This document shows, piece by piece, positions 8,495 through 17,955 of a DNA stretch of 64,000 nucleotides. This DNA is from GCA-2718815 sp963578105. GTDB lineage: Bacteria > Planctomycetota > Planctomycetia > Pirellulales > Pirellulaceae. The notes under the pieces are model-generated. The model was not told the DNA's origin and ran no database searches. It saw only the letters and a program-made list of their open reading frames with translations. The stretch lies in the NCBI GenBank assembly GCA_963578105.1, contig CAUZBP010000015.1:10508-74507 (forward strand), given 5' to 3'. How positions within the stretch are numbered: the stretch's first letter is position 1; the number at the start of each line of letters is the position of its first letter. Made by a program: the position numbers and the translations under genes.

Positions 8495-10795
8495 TCATTC
8501 TTCGCTCTTGCCGATTGGCCGAAGATTGCTTTTGGCAATCTGGAATTTTTTCTGGGAGGATTCTGCAAAGAAGTGAATGGTAGCTGTGCGCTTGTCGCCC
8601 TGGCCATGGAGTGCCACAACCTTTCCAAGTTGATATTCCGGATGAGCTACCATCATTCCCACAACAAAATCTTCGGGAGACGGATGTCGGGTGACAGGTT
8701 CTGCTCCGATGTCCCGTTTCAACATGTCAGCAGCGGTTATGAGACCACTGTTGGAAGAAACTCTTGTCGCAGGGACGTCGGCACTTGGTCGCTGCGAGTA
8801 GGCGGGAATTTCCTCGTAGGACTCAACATAGGAAGTCGATGCGACACTTGCTTCTTCTGAACGAATCAATTCAATTTCCTGGCGGGGGAGTTCGACAAGG
8901 AACGAACTGGGTACTGCTGGTCGACGACTTCCGCGAAAATCTCGGTAGGTGGCCATGCTCAAATGCAGCTCTTCTTGGGCCCGAGTGATGCCTACAAACA
9001 GCAAACGCCGCTCTTCTTCCAATAAGTGCAATTCTTCCTTGTTGCGTTGATGAGGCAGAATTCCTTCCTCGATAGCTGTAATGAAGATGACGGGAAATTC
9101 CAGCCCCTTGGCGGCATGTAATGTCATCAGGGTGACTTGATCGGGTTCGACGTCAAAGGCGTCCGTATCACTGACCAGGGAGACCCGTTCGAGAAAAGCA
9201 TCCAAGGCAGTCCCCTCGAAGGTGCTTTCGTCAAACTGGCGCGCGGCAGAAAGTAATTCTCCGATGTTGTCAAGTCGCTCTTCATCGACCGATGCCCCGG
9301 AACTCTGTAAATGCGCTTCGTATCCTGATTCGGTGATGACATGGCCCAGAAGTTCTTCGAGAGGAGCATCGGCAACTCCTTGCAGATGATCCATCAGCCT
9401 GACGAAATCCGATACTGCCTTGGCCGCACGACGACTGAGACTTTGGAGCAGGTGAGTCTGCCTGGCTGCTTCAAGCATCGACAAGCCATACCGCGTCGCA
9501 TGTCTCGCCAGACGGTTCAAAGTTACTTTACCGATACCACGTGAAGGTCGGTTGATCACCCTTTGTAGAGCCACGTCGTTCCGGGGATTGTTGGTCAACT
9601 GCAGATAAGCCAGAACGTCTTTGATTTCTTGGCGCTGATAAAACTCAACTCCACTGACGATCTGATAGGGGACCCCCTGTTCGTAAAGGGCTTGTTCCAG
9701 GACGCGCGACAAGGCATTCACGCGGTAGAAAATGGCGAAGTCGCGGGCCCGGCGTTGACCTGAACGAATTTGGCTGGCCAGATTTGATGCAATACTCTCA
9801 GCTTCATCCCTTTGGTCGGCATAGGCCGTGAGTTTCACGGCACTTCCCTCCACATTCTCGGTAAATAAAACCTTTTCCTTGCGTTGTGTGTTGCGCGCAA
9901 TCAAGGCGTCTGCCACACGTAAAATTTTCTTGGTGCTGCGATAGTTCTGCTCCAGTCGCACAACCTGGACATTTTCGAAATCCTTTTCGAACTCAAGAAT
10001 GTTCGACAGGTTGGCCCCTCGCCAACTGTAGATAGATTGATCCGGGTCCCCTGTTACGCAGAGGTGTGGGTGATCGATCGACAGAGCACGGGCGATGGCA
10101 TATTGCGCCAGGTTCGTGTCTTGATACTCGTCTACCAACACGTAACGGAAGGTGTCGTCCAGGCGAGCTCTCAAGTCATGATTTTCGTTCAGCAGGCTGG
10201 CCAGGTGTAACAACAAATCATCAAAATCAACTGCGTTGGAGTTGATCAGGTTTTTTTGGTAGTCCGGATAGATTTTGGCAACCAGGTTGCCCAACCGATC
10301 TCCGGGACGAGACTCGTAGTTCTCCGCAGTGATGAGGTTGTTCTTGGCACGGCTGATTTCCTGAGCAATTCTCCGCGGCGAGGTGCGCACCAGTTCCACC
10401 TGCTGCTCTTCGATGACACGTTTAATTGCGTCCAGACTGTCGTTCGTGTCATAAATCGAGTAGTTTTCTTCCAGGCCAACATATCGGGCATGCTCGCGTA
10501 GCATGCGCGCACAAAACCGATGGAAGGTGCACATCCAGACAGATTCGCCTGGCACGAGCTTTTGGATCCGGGCGCGCATTTCCTCGGCCGCTTTGTTGGT
10601 GAACGTCAGTCCCAAGATCTGTCGGGCCGCGATTCCCTGCTGTAACAGATAGGCAATCCGATGTGTGACAACGCGAGTTTTTCCGCTACCAGGGCCAGCC
10701 AGGACAATCAGTGGTCCATCCACATGCTGTACGGCTTGGCGCTGTGTTTCGGTAAGGGACTCGAGCAAATCGACTGCTGAAGGCTGTTGCTCCAT
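8495..10795 (-). CDS. pcrA: UvrD/PcrA-type superfamily 1A DNA helicase
   Basis: A 766-residue 3'-5' helicase of the PcrA/UvrD group, acting in nucleotide excision repair, replication-fork clearance and RNA polymerase backtracking. Visible motifs: Q motif (LTETQRQAV), Walker A AGPGSGKT at 33-40, DEYQDTN (motif II), GDPDQSIYSWRGA (motif III), LEQNYRST (motif IV), TLHAAKGLEFPVIF (motif V) and VGITRAQEEL (motif VI). The C-terminus, from about VGMMVAHPEY to the end, resembles the Tudor-like domain that contacts RNA polymerase. No clear ribosome binding site is seen upstream of the ATG. mfd follows 119 bp downstream on the same strand. PcrA versus UvrD cannot be separated without a tree. Confidence 0.95.
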   Translation of the reverse strand: MEQQPSAVDLLESLTETQRQAVQHVDGPLIVLAGPGSGKTRVVTHRIAYLLQQGIAARQILGLTFTNKAAEEMRARIQKLVPGESVWMCTFHRFCARMLREHARYVGLEENYSIYDTNDSLDAIKRVIEEQQVELVRTSPRRIAQEISRAKNNLITAENYESRPGDRLGNLVAKIYPDYQKNLINSNAVDFDDLLLHLASLLNENHDLRARLDDTFRYVLVDEYQDTNLAQYAIARALSIDHPHLCVTGDPDQSIYSWRGANLSNILEFEKDFENVQVVRLEQNYRSTKKILRVADALIARNTQRKEKVLFTENVEGSAVKLTAYADQRDEAESIASNLASQIRSGQRRARDFAIFYRVNALSRVLEQALYEQGVPYQIVSGVEFYQRQEIKDVLAYLQLTNNPRNDVALQRVINRPSRGIGKVTLNRLARHATRYGLSMLEAARQTHLLQSLSRRAAKAVSDFVRLMDHLQGVADAPLEELLGHVITESGYEAHLQSSGASVDEERLDNIGELLSAARQFDESTFEGTALDAFLERVSLVSDTDAFDVEPDQVTLMTLHAAKGLEFPVIFITAIEEGILPHQRNKEELHLLEEERRLLFVGITRAQEELHLSMATYRDFRGSRRPAVPSSFLVELPRQEIELIRSEEASVASTSYVESYEEIPAYSQRPSADVPATRVSSNSGLITAADMLKRDIGAEPVTRHPSPEDFVVGMMVAHPEYQLGKVVALHGQGDKRTATIHFFAESSQKKFQIAKSNLRPIGKSEE

Positions 10796-11177
10796 GAGTT
10801 CATTATACGTTAGCTGGAGGCGGGCGGGTAAGCGAGACGTTCGGGATTGCTGTCAGTAGGTTCACAAGGACTTGTCCGGTGAAAGCCATCATCAAATGGA
10901 GTGCATGCTGTCAAATTTAAAATTACGAGACTTTTGTCTTGACTGGGGTGCAGTAAGTTTGACAGAACACAGCAGGGATTGTCGACAGATGTTTTTAAAC
11001 AAAGACGCCTGCTGCCGCTTGCCGGCAGATTGGGTATATTTGCAGTTTGTTACAAGTGCTTTCGTGCGACTTGCAATTCAACGGCATGAAAAAGTCGCTG
11101 GTGCAACTAATGAGCATCAAGCCGATTCACTGGTGTACATCTGTTAAACACATGTTTGGTGTAAGGAGACCCTATCC
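10796..11177. other. 382-bp divergent spacer
   Basis: This spacer separates the leftward helicase from the rightward alpha-CTD gene and should carry both promoters. No coding frame is convincing. The only clear signal is the AAGGAGA ribosome binding site at about 11163-11169, before the alpha-CTD gene. Confidence 0.5.
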
Positions 11178-11447
11178 ATGACTCGCATTCCGCTCAGCCT
11201 GATACGTGAAGAAAAAGAAGAACAAAATGAGCGACTTGAGATGAGTACAGCCGAGATCGGACTTTCGGTGCGAACGACCAACTGCTTAGAAGAACGCGGC
11301 ATCTTTACTGTGCGCGATCTGTTGCATTGTACTCGTGCAGATTTATTGAGCATTTCCAATTTCGGTGAAAAGACGTTGGAAGAGGTCTACAAGGCACTCG
11401 AGGGAGTGGGGTTTTATCGCCCCAGTCGCAGTAAATCCGTGCGGTAG
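11178..11447 (+). CDS. free-standing RNA polymerase alpha C-terminal-domain protein
   Basis: An 89-residue protein that is essentially an isolated alpha-CTD (helix-hairpin-helix fold) with a charged 25-residue N-terminal arm and no alpha N-terminal assembly domain. The residues that in E. coli alpha bind UP-element DNA can be placed: R265, N268 and C269 correspond to R32, N35 and C36 in VRTTNC; G296, K298 and E302 correspond to G63, K65 and E69 in FGEKTLEE. DNA binding is therefore plausible. It could compete with or supplement the polymerase's own CTD at promoters; this is inference. It has a strong Shine-Dalgarno (AAGGAGA) and faces away from pcrA/mfd, both of whose products also contact RNA polymerase. 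Confidence 0.88.
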   Translation: MTRIPLSLIREEKEEQNERLEMSTAEIGLSVRTTNCLEERGIFTVRDLLHCTRADLLSISNFGEKTLEEVYKALEGVGFYRPSRSKSVR

Positions 11448-11504
11448 TACGCTTGCCAGTCCGAGCGTCTTTCCTACGGAAGATCGTGCCCCGCTCCGAG
11501 CTGG

Positions 11505-12863
11505 CTACTGGATACGGTTGGCGACACGGACGCATTTCAACGTGCTGCTGTTCCTTGCAAACAGCAGACCGTTGGAAAGTGCGGGTAACGCCCGGCTCAT
11601 GTCCGGAAATAGACGGCTTTGTTGTTCGACCTGAAAGCGGTCGGGCGAAGCCTGTAGTAATGTAAGCCGGCCATCGGAATGGATCGCTAGGATGCGCGTG
11701 CCGACGAGAATCAGATTGGCAGTGCCAAAGCCTGTCTGACTCCAGGCCACATCTCCGGAATCAGCAGCGACACATTGTAACGAGGCTGCCCCGGCGTCTT
11801 CACGGCCGTCAATGCCATAGAGATATCCATCGTGATGAACGGCCGAGTTGTACTGGCTTGCCAGAGTTTCTTGTTTAGCCCATACGATTTGCAAGCCATT
11901 GGGCGAAAGGCGTGTCATCACGGCACCGATTCCATAGCTTGCTGACAGGAACAATCGGTCACCGATAATGAGTGGTGATGCGGCGTTGACCGTCGGTCCA
12001 CGTTTTCCAAACGGCAAACGCATCGCCACCGATCCATTTCGTGGGTCAACCACGACCGCGTTCAGTCGCGTGATGAAACAAGCGTACCGTTGTCCGTTGA
12101 TCCTGGTGACTACGGGAGATGAGTAACTTGCTTTTTCGTCGGTCGATTTCCAGAGAGTTTTTCCGGATTCAAGTGCTACTGCAACAAAGCCAGCGTTCCC
12201 TTTGCCTCCGATATTCACCAGCAGTTTGTTGCCAATGATGATCGGCGTGCTGCCTGCTCCGAAGTATCCTTCATCCCCTTGGTAGTCGGCGTAGAGGTGG
12301 CGTGTCCATACGCTATCGCCAGTACTCCAATGAACACAATACAGGTCTCCTGCCGCACCAAAAGCGAACACGTGTTCCCCATGGATAATAGGCACACATC
12401 GCGGGCCCTGATCCGGATTGACTCCTCCACTGTAAGTTGCCTTGAAATCGGTCGTCCAGATTCGGTCCCCCGTTTTTCCATCCAAGGCTTCCAGGATTTC
12501 GCGGGAACCCGTCCGATGAAAGAGAATCAACCGGTTCTGCCGAACTGCGGGGCCGGCGTAGCCGCTGCCGATCTTCCGTTCCCAGACTGTGGTTGGACCT
12601 GCTGCAGGCCATTGGCCGGGAGTCGGTTCGTCCGAGGCTGCCCCATTCCGTAGGGGTCCCAGAATTTGAGGCCAATCTCCAGCTAAAGAGGCGGTTTCCC
12701 ATTGGGTGCTTCCGATCAGTCCAGCAACAATCAACAAGCCCATTGTCCGTCCTCGCAATCCCGGGAAAGGATTGATAGAGCCGCCACAAGGGTTGGTGTT
12801 TGGTTTTGCGACGAAATCTAGCAGTAGAGATGCGCGAGTGATCGAAAGGTTGAAAATTTTCAT
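11505..12863 (-). CDS. exported PQQ-type beta-propeller protein
   Basis: A 452-residue protein with an internal hydrophobic stretch at about residues 40-60, then repeated blades of the PQQ/outrageous type (LEALDGKTGDRIW, VALESGKTLWKS, CVAADSGDVAW), each with the typical AxDxxTGxxxW form. It begins with DWPQILGPLRNG, the opening found in planctomycete PQQ-repeat proteins. These serve as periplasmic scaffolds or substrate-binding domains; the cofactor residues of true quinoprotein dehydrogenases are not apparent and no catalytic role is claimed. Either the first ATG or the internal ATG before GLLIVAG (residue 41) could start the exported form; GGGAG lies upstream of the first. Confidence 0.8.
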   Translation of the reverse strand: MKIFNLSITRASLLLDFVAKPNTNPCGGSINPFPGLRGRTMGLLIVAGLIGSTQWETASLAGDWPQILGPLRNGAASDEPTPGQWPAAGPTTVWERKIGSGYAGPAVRQNRLILFHRTGSREILEALDGKTGDRIWTTDFKATYSGGVNPDQGPRCVPIIHGEHVFAFGAAGDLYCVHWSTGDSVWTRHLYADYQGDEGYFGAGSTPIIIGNKLLVNIGGKGNAGFVAVALESGKTLWKSTDEKASYSSPVVTRINGQRYACFITRLNAVVVDPRNGSVAMRLPFGKRGPTVNAASPLIIGDRLFLSASYGIGAVMTRLSPNGLQIVWAKQETLASQYNSAVHHDGYLYGIDGREDAGAASLQCVAADSGDVAWSQTGFGTANLILVGTRILAIHSDGRLTLLQASPDRFQVEQQSRLFPDMSRALPALSNGLLFARNSSTLKCVRVANRIQ

Positions 12864-13053
12864 GGGTTACTCCCGCTGTCCGAAAGTATCGTGTCGATTA
12901 AACTGGGGCATGACTTCGACGATGAAGTCTTAACAGGATACCGCAGTTTCAACCGGTAGAGGAAGCCGGCTAAAGAACAGGTGGAATGATTTCACTTTTG
13001 GGGAGAATCCAGTTAGAGTATGTCTGGCATTAACATCTGAGGAGTGACTGAGT

Positions 13054-14346
13054 GTGTTACGTTGGCTGAAGCCCTGGGGAAAAAAACGAGGTGCTCGGAG
13101 ATCTGGTTCCCGGCTACTGGGGAGTTTGGGAGAAGCTCTGTTCTATGCGTTTCTGTTTTTGCTGGGTTCCCTGTCACTTGTCGTGATCCTCACATCAGTT
13201 CGACTGGGTACCTGGCCTTCACACCACTATTTTCCAGAACTGTTTTTTGTTGAAGTGACTGGAAAGGTGGTCGATCAACGGCGGACCCCCATAGATCCCC
13301 CCGTCGGCTCACCTAATGTTCAGCCTGAAATTCTCGTTAAGCTGAAAACGCAGTCTGAACCCGTGTGGGTTCGAATTGCAGATCCGTCGGTCGAACGCGA
13401 AGCGGCCTTGTTGGAATTGGGGAAATTTGAAATTGGGCAGGACTACACTTACTGGCACGCCCTGGGAGATTTGCGGCAGATACAAACGACCGAACCTACT
13501 CGGTATCGCTTTACATTGGTAATTGTCACCCTGATTTCGCTGATTTTGATTGGTGCCAGTGGCGTTGGTCGGACGGTCGTTCAAGAAGGAACCACGCCGG
13601 AACGGCGCGCCTCGATCGCACAGCGCGCTGCCGATCTGGATCTGGCAGGCGGCACGAATCATACGATCATCGACTATCCATCGGTTCCTGACGACGTCGA
13701 AATGACGAACAGTCCCGGCATCCATTTTGCCTATCGCCTGCCGATTGCTCATTCTCCTGTTTTGCGATTGTTGGCGGCAGCCGTGTTTTCCCTGGTTTGG
13801 ACCAGCATTGCTGTCGTGTTTGTGCAGGTGGTGGTGGGCGGTTTTTTGGAAGGGAAGGGGGAGTGGCTGTTAGGAATTGTCACCGTTGCGTTCGTGGCAC
13901 TTGCTTCGTGGTCAGTCTACGACCTGTTTCAGCAGTTGGCTTTTCTGGTGGGAATTGGACCAACAAGTATCGAAATATCACACTATCCCTTTTACCCCGG
14001 AGCCAGCTACCGTTTACTGCTGACCCAGGGTAGCCACATGGATCTGCAATACTTGAAACTGATGCTCGCGTGTGACGAGCAGGCAACGTATCGCCAGGGG
14101 ACCGATGTCCGCACAGAAGTACGTCGTGTGCGTGAAGACGCAATCCTGGATCTGGAACAGGATCAATCCAAGCGAGACTCGGCTTTTGAGTACGAATGCG
14201 AACTGCGTATTCCTGAAAACGTGATGCATTCCTTCCGGTCGCCGAACAACTCAATCCAGTGGAAACTGATTGTCAATGGTAAGGTTGGGAACTGGCCCTT
14301 TGAGCGAGTATTTCCCATCGTTGTTTTTCCTGAAGACTCCATTTGA
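13054..14346 (+). CDS. polytopic membrane protein with soluble beta domain (module gene 1)
   Basis: A 430-residue protein of no recognised family. A basic N-terminus precedes a membrane segment at about 30-50, an outside-type loop of 100 residues, a second segment near 150-172, a cytoplasmic-type stretch, and two further segments near 232-258 and 265-292. The last 130 residues are beta-rich, with PGASYRLLL and the YECELRIPENV strand, similar in style to the following gene product. The start is GTG at 13054, supported by GAGGAG nine bases upstream. The next gene begins 11 bp after the stop, so this heads a three-gene operon. Confidence 0.75.
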   Translation: MLRWLKPWGKKRGARRSGSRLLGSLGEALFYAFLFLLGSLSLVVILTSVRLGTWPSHHYFPELFFVEVTGKVVDQRRTPIDPPVGSPNVQPEILVKLKTQSEPVWVRIADPSVEREAALLELGKFEIGQDYTYWHALGDLRQIQTTEPTRYRFTLVIVTLISLILIGASGVGRTVVQEGTTPERRASIAQRAADLDLAGGTNHTIIDYPSVPDDVEMTNSPGIHFAYRLPIAHSPVLRLLAAAVFSLVWTSIAVVFVQVVVGGFLEGKGEWLLGIVTVAFVALASWSVYDLFQQLAFLVGIGPTSIEISHYPFYPGASYRLLLTQGSHMDLQYLKLMLACDEQATYRQGTDVRTEVRRVREDAILDLEQDQSKRDSAFEYECELRIPENVMHSFRSPNNSIQWKLIVNGKVGNWPFERVFPIVVFPEDSI

Positions 14347-14357
14347 AAGCATGACTG

Positions 14358-14756
14358 ATGGATCCTGTGGTCACTTTGACCATCGTCGACCGGCACCGGA
14401 ATTATACACCGGGAGAAACGATTGTGTTCGAATATACGATCGAGTCGCTCCAGGGAAATGGGATTCAGGCGGTTGAAGCTTCTGTCCTGTGGTATACCGA
14501 GGGCAAGGGTGACGAGGACATGGTGGTGCACTATTTTGAACGCGGCGGCGCGGAAAGTGTGATTGGCGAAGCGTTTCAAGGTGCCTGCCGTTTCGAAACA
14601 GAATTACCCAAGAGCCCACTCTCCTACGAAGGTTTGATCGTTAAAATACAATGGTGCGCCCGCATAAGAGTTTTTCTGACCAGTGGCGCGGAATTGCATC
14701 ATGAAACACCATTTCATTTGGGTGAGGTTCCACGGCCAAGGAGTCGTTCGAAATGA
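14358..14756 (+). CDS. beta-sandwich protein, possibly arrestin-like (module gene 2)
   Basis: A 132-residue soluble protein predicted from its alternating pattern to be all beta: VTLTIVDRHRNYTPGETI, then FEYTIESL, an exposed turn, and a late strand before HHETPFHLGEVP. The PGE turn after the first strand and the closing proline resemble an arrestin or immunoglobulin-like half domain and the C-terminal region of the upstream membrane protein. The family is not recognised with certainty. It sits 11 bp after gene 1 and its stop overlaps the ATG of gene 3 (ATGA), so the three proteins are likely made together. Confidence 0.65.
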   Translation: MDPVVTLTIVDRHRNYTPGETIVFEYTIESLQGNGIQAVEASVLWYTEGKGDEDMVVHYFERGGAESVIGEAFQGACRFETELPKSPLSYEGLIVKIQWCARIRVFLTSGAELHHETPFHLGEVPRPRSRSK

Positions 14757-15409
14757 GCAGACACTGTCCGCCTCTGAACGCAATGGGTAATGAACTGTCG
14801 AACCGATATTCCCACGGTCGGGTGGCCGCACAGAATCCGTTTGCCACGCGATGCACCCGCCCGGGGACGATTCCTTATTTCTTTGGTTCCAGTGAAAACC
14901 TGGCTACACTGCTTGATCGGCTTGACGAACTGGGAGGAACGGCTCAAATCGTCGGCCTCCACGGAAGCGGGAAAACGACATTGCTGGCAATGCTCGTGTC
15001 GCATTGGAAATCTCTGGACCGCAAAATTGACCAGCACCAAATTCGGAAAACGGACAATTCGACCGCGATGCTCTTCGCCGGTTCTGCCAACTGGAATGCC
15101 GAGACACAGGTTGTGATTGACAGTTTCGATCTGCTGTCCAGATGTCAGAGGGCCAGACTGCTCTGGTTTGCAAAACGTCGTCGCTGTGGATTCCTGATTG
15201 CGTCGCACCGAGAGTTGGCAAGGGTTCCCGTACTTTATCGAACCCGGGGTAGTTTGCAGACAACGTTTCGTATTGTCCAGAGATTGCTGCCGCCGACATG
15301 CGAACTGATTCAAACCTCTGACGTGGCGGGGTGCTTCGAACGATGCAATAAGAACGTGCGTGAGACACTGTTCGGCCTGTACGACATGTATGAACAGCGA
15401 CGAAGATAG
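14753..15409 (+). CDS. small P-loop ATPase (module gene 3)
   Basis: A 218-residue protein with Walker A GLHGSGKTT near residues 68-76 and a Walker B-type strand QVVIDSFD near 118-125. A helix-rich C-terminus follows, with LIASHRELARVP as a likely sensor strand. The size and a single P-loop fit an AAA+/STAND-like or ExeA-like core without extra domains. It has no membrane segment. Its ATG overlaps the stop of the beta-sandwich gene by four bases. Context suggests it energises or regulates the membrane protein two genes upstream; this is inference. Confidence 0.72.
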   Translation: MSRHCPPLNAMGNELSNRYSHGRVAAQNPFATRCTRPGTIPYFFGSSENLATLLDRLDELGGTAQIVGLHGSGKTTLLAMLVSHWKSLDRKIDQHQIRKTDNSTAMLFAGSANWNAETQVVIDSFDLLSRCQRARLLWFAKRRRCGFLIASHRELARVPVLYRTRGSLQTTFRIVQRLLPPTCELIQTSDVAGCFERCNKNVRETLFGLYDMYEQRRR

Positions 15410-15685
15410 GAATTGCTTCCTGTTAGCACGTTCTCTCTGGTAAAGTGTCGCCCGGCCACGAGCCGTATTTCCGTGACCTTTTTTGAATAAACTCCCGCTA
15501 ATTCTGCTAGCCCGAATGTTTTACTTACGGCGGAGACTTTCTTTCCCTTTCCAATTTCGTTCTTCCGCCACGATCCGCAGCCTATTTCAGAAGAATCTTA
15601 AAATAAACTAATGTTTTGCTTCCCTACCCCCCAATTGTGTCCTACGATTGAACGAGTGGTGTAGTAGGATCCACGGAGCAAAAAA

Positions 15686-16618
15686 ATGTTGGCTAATAAA
15701 CAAAGAATCTTGATCGTTACCCTGAGTCTGGCTGCCGTTTTTTCGTGGCTGCCCCAGCAGACCAACGCTTGTTGGTTGCGTAACCTGTTCAATCGCTTGC
15801 GCGGACAGCAAGTAGCGTATTTTCCCGGCACACCAGCCGTCGAAAATTGTTGCCCACCCACCACCTGTTGCCCGTCTGTCACCCAAACGGCTGTTCGTAA
15901 CATCGTGCAGTACGTTCCCACCACGGCCTATCGAACTTCATGGGCCCGCACTCCAGTGACTGTTTACCGACCAGTGACCACGACGGATCCCTACACCTCC
16001 TGCCAGACGGTGACCTATCAGCCTTGTGCGACATATCAGTGGCAAGCTCAGCGTGTACCCTTCACAACCTATCGGCCGGTTCAACGAACGGTCGCAGTCG
16101 CGGTTCCCGGAACACCGTGGACGCCCGTGATTGCCGGCTCCAATTGCTCCACTTGTCCGACGACGACTGTACCACAGCAAATGCTGGTACCAGCACAAGC
16201 ACCGCCTATGCTGGCGCCGGGTACCCAGTTAGTTCCCGTGCCGAACAATCCAAACCAAGTAACACCCAACCAAAATGATCCGGCTGACCAGGTGCCTTCC
16301 CTGGATCCTGACCAAACTTCAGACGCGAGCCCCACCTGGAATCGACCTCGTGTCCGTATCGATCGAAGTCATGCTGCGGAGGGATTCCCATCGGCCTCTG
16401 ACGCGATGGAACTGCGACCTATCCCCAACCTTGAATCAGATCCTAACTATGAGGCCCCGCCACTTTTGCCACCGGGGGATCGCCAGACGGCCCTTACCAT
16501 CCGACTGGTTTCCGCACATAGCCAGATCGAATGGGCTGCACAGAACGAGCAAAGTCCGGCCCGTGTCAAAGAAATGACTCATTGGGATGATGGGGAATGG
16601 ACAGCGGCAAGTCCGTAA
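15686..16618 (+). CDS. secreted Thr/Pro/Gln-rich planctomycete protein
   Basis: A 310-residue exported protein with a signal peptide (residues 1-28, ending near NAC). Residues 30-165 are rich in Cys, Thr, Tyr and Pro, with recurring pieces such as VTVYRPV, FTTYRPV and VTYQPC plus two CC pairs, suggesting a disulphide-stabilised surface protein. Residues 165-220 are a Pro/Asn/Gln linker. The C-terminal part ends in a short conserved-looking domain (DGEWTAASP). No enzymatic motif is present. It starts at an ATG after GGAGCAAAAAA and is followed 60 bp later by a strong intrinsic terminator. Confidence 0.7.
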   Translation: MLANKQRILIVTLSLAAVFSWLPQQTNACWLRNLFNRLRGQQVAYFPGTPAVENCCPPTTCCPSVTQTAVRNIVQYVPTTAYRTSWARTPVTVYRPVTTTDPYTSCQTVTYQPCATYQWQAQRVPFTTYRPVQRTVAVAVPGTPWTPVIAGSNCSTCPTTTVPQQMLVPAQAPPMLAPGTQLVPVPNNPNQVTPNQNDPADQVPSLDPDQTSDASPTWNRPRVRIDRSHAAEGFPSASDAMELRPIPNLESDPNYEAPPLLPPGDRQTALTIRLVSAHSQIEWAAQNEQSPARVKEMTHWDDGEWTAASP

Positions 16619-16676
16619 CCTTTTCAATCGCGTTTCCCGAGTGGGACTTTCCAACGGGGTCGCAACCTCAAACCAT

Positions 16677-16715
16677 AAAAAAGGCCTAGCTCCTTGGGGG
16701 AGTTAGGCCTTTTGT
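16677..16715 (+). terminator. bidirectional intrinsic terminator
   Basis: The arms AAAGGCCTAGCTCC and GGGAGTTAGGCCTTT form a long hairpin with a TTGG loop, with A-runs on the left and T-runs on the right. It lies between two convergent genes (ending at 16618 and 16797) and can end both. Confidence 0.85.
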
Positions 16716-16796
16716 CTTTTAGTGCGCCTGTTCAAGCAGTTTGCGGTGCGTGCCTTGGCGCCACACTTCCAGGGGTCGAAGACGACCCCAGTTCAA

Positions 16797-17183
16797 CTAA
16801 CGGCGGATGTTTGTGAATCGAAAGAGGCTGGGACCACGATAGGAACGAGCTTCGCTCTCTGCCGCGGGAGGTTCCGGTACGTCTTCGGATGCACTCGGGG
16901 CCTCTTCTCCGTCTTCCTCACCAGCGGCGGAACAACAAGCCGCCTGTTTGATACAGCCAAGGTTCAGGTTACAGAGTTTCAGGTCACAAAAAATCGCTAA
17001 AATGTGGTCGAGTTTCAAAACGCAGCAACTGCTTTTGCTGCAAACACTGCCACCGCTGTCGTCGGCAGCAGCTTCGTCACTGTGGCCTAAATGACCGGCT
17101 TGGGCTGCATTTGTGCCGCCGGCAAACGTCAGGCCAACGATTGCGACAAACATCACAATTCCGAACAAAGTCACGCGATTCAT
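16797..17183 (-). CDS. small secreted Cys-rich protein
   Basis: About 128 residues from the ATG at 17183, which has AGGAGAATTTGGA just upstream; an earlier in-frame start at 17204 would add seven residues before the signal peptide. The signal peptide (FGIVMFVAIVGLTFAGG) is followed by an acidic stretch, a central block with eight or so cysteines (CSKSSCC, CDLKLC, CIKQAACC), and a Glu/Pro-rich tail. The cysteines could form disulphides or bind metal. The family is not recognised. It ends at the shared terminator. Confidence 0.6.
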   Translation of the reverse strand: MNRVTLFGIVMFVAIVGLTFAGGTNAAQAGHLGHSDEAAADDSGGSVCSKSSCCVLKLDHILAIFCDLKLCNLNLGCIKQAACCSAAGEEDGEEAPSASEDVPEPPAAESEARSYRGPSLFRFTNIRR

Positions 17184-17955
17184 TCCAAATTCTCCTACTA
17201 ACAAAAAAAGACCAGGGGACTGACAATGATTTTAACTTTTGCGCACAACCTTCAACGTTAGTCACTTCCGGCTGCAACGGGCTTTTCCAGAGGGGCTGCC
17301 GTCTATCTGCGGAAGCTTCTTTTTTGTAAACCGCGAGAATCAACCAGTCTGTGTGACTTTGCGGGTTACATAGCTTGAGGGGTGAATGCAGGCTGGGTCG
17401 TAGATCCTAACACAGAGGTGTTTGCTGTCAACCGACTCGCGGGGCGTCCAACAAAAACCACACGTTTAAAGTTTGATCTCTTGTTGGTCCTGCCTGTTGA
17501 AAGAACCATCAAGGCCGGAGGGTGGCTTTTCGAGGGTGATCATGTCAGGACCAGCGGCATCTGTAAAGGCAATTTCCACAGTTTCTTTGAGATCTTAAAC
17601 AGGCACCTCTCGATCTGTTTTCTCTTTGTACCATGGACTGGCTGGTCGGCGCTGAACGAAAGACAGAACCTGTTCCCGGTCGGTTGGATTTGGCCGAGGC
17701 TGTAACATGATTTCCGCTTATCTCGTTGGTTTCCAGTTGGAGCGATGCGGGTTCAGGAGATCAGTCTCCACCGTCCGTAGAAGAGGCGTCTTGCTTCATT
17801 CAATGGGATTTCAATTACAAACAGTCTTCGGGATCGTCCGGCCGCTACATGACTTGCGGTTGTACGGGCTGACGCTGGCGAGGTCATCCGACTCACGGTA
17901 AAATGACGGGTTCTGGTCAGTTCTTTTACCCCTGTCCGCGGTTTTCGTTCAATCC
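17184..17955. other. 772-bp spacer with a possible decayed frame
   Basis: No intact gene is convincing. On the minus strand, an open frame from ATG 17708 to stop 17466 is broken once by TAA at 17595-17597. Its first part reads PTDREQVLSFVQRR, which resembles the last helix of PSD1 (DUF1553) proteins. The match is short, so only a possible remnant is claimed. Confidence 0.3.
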
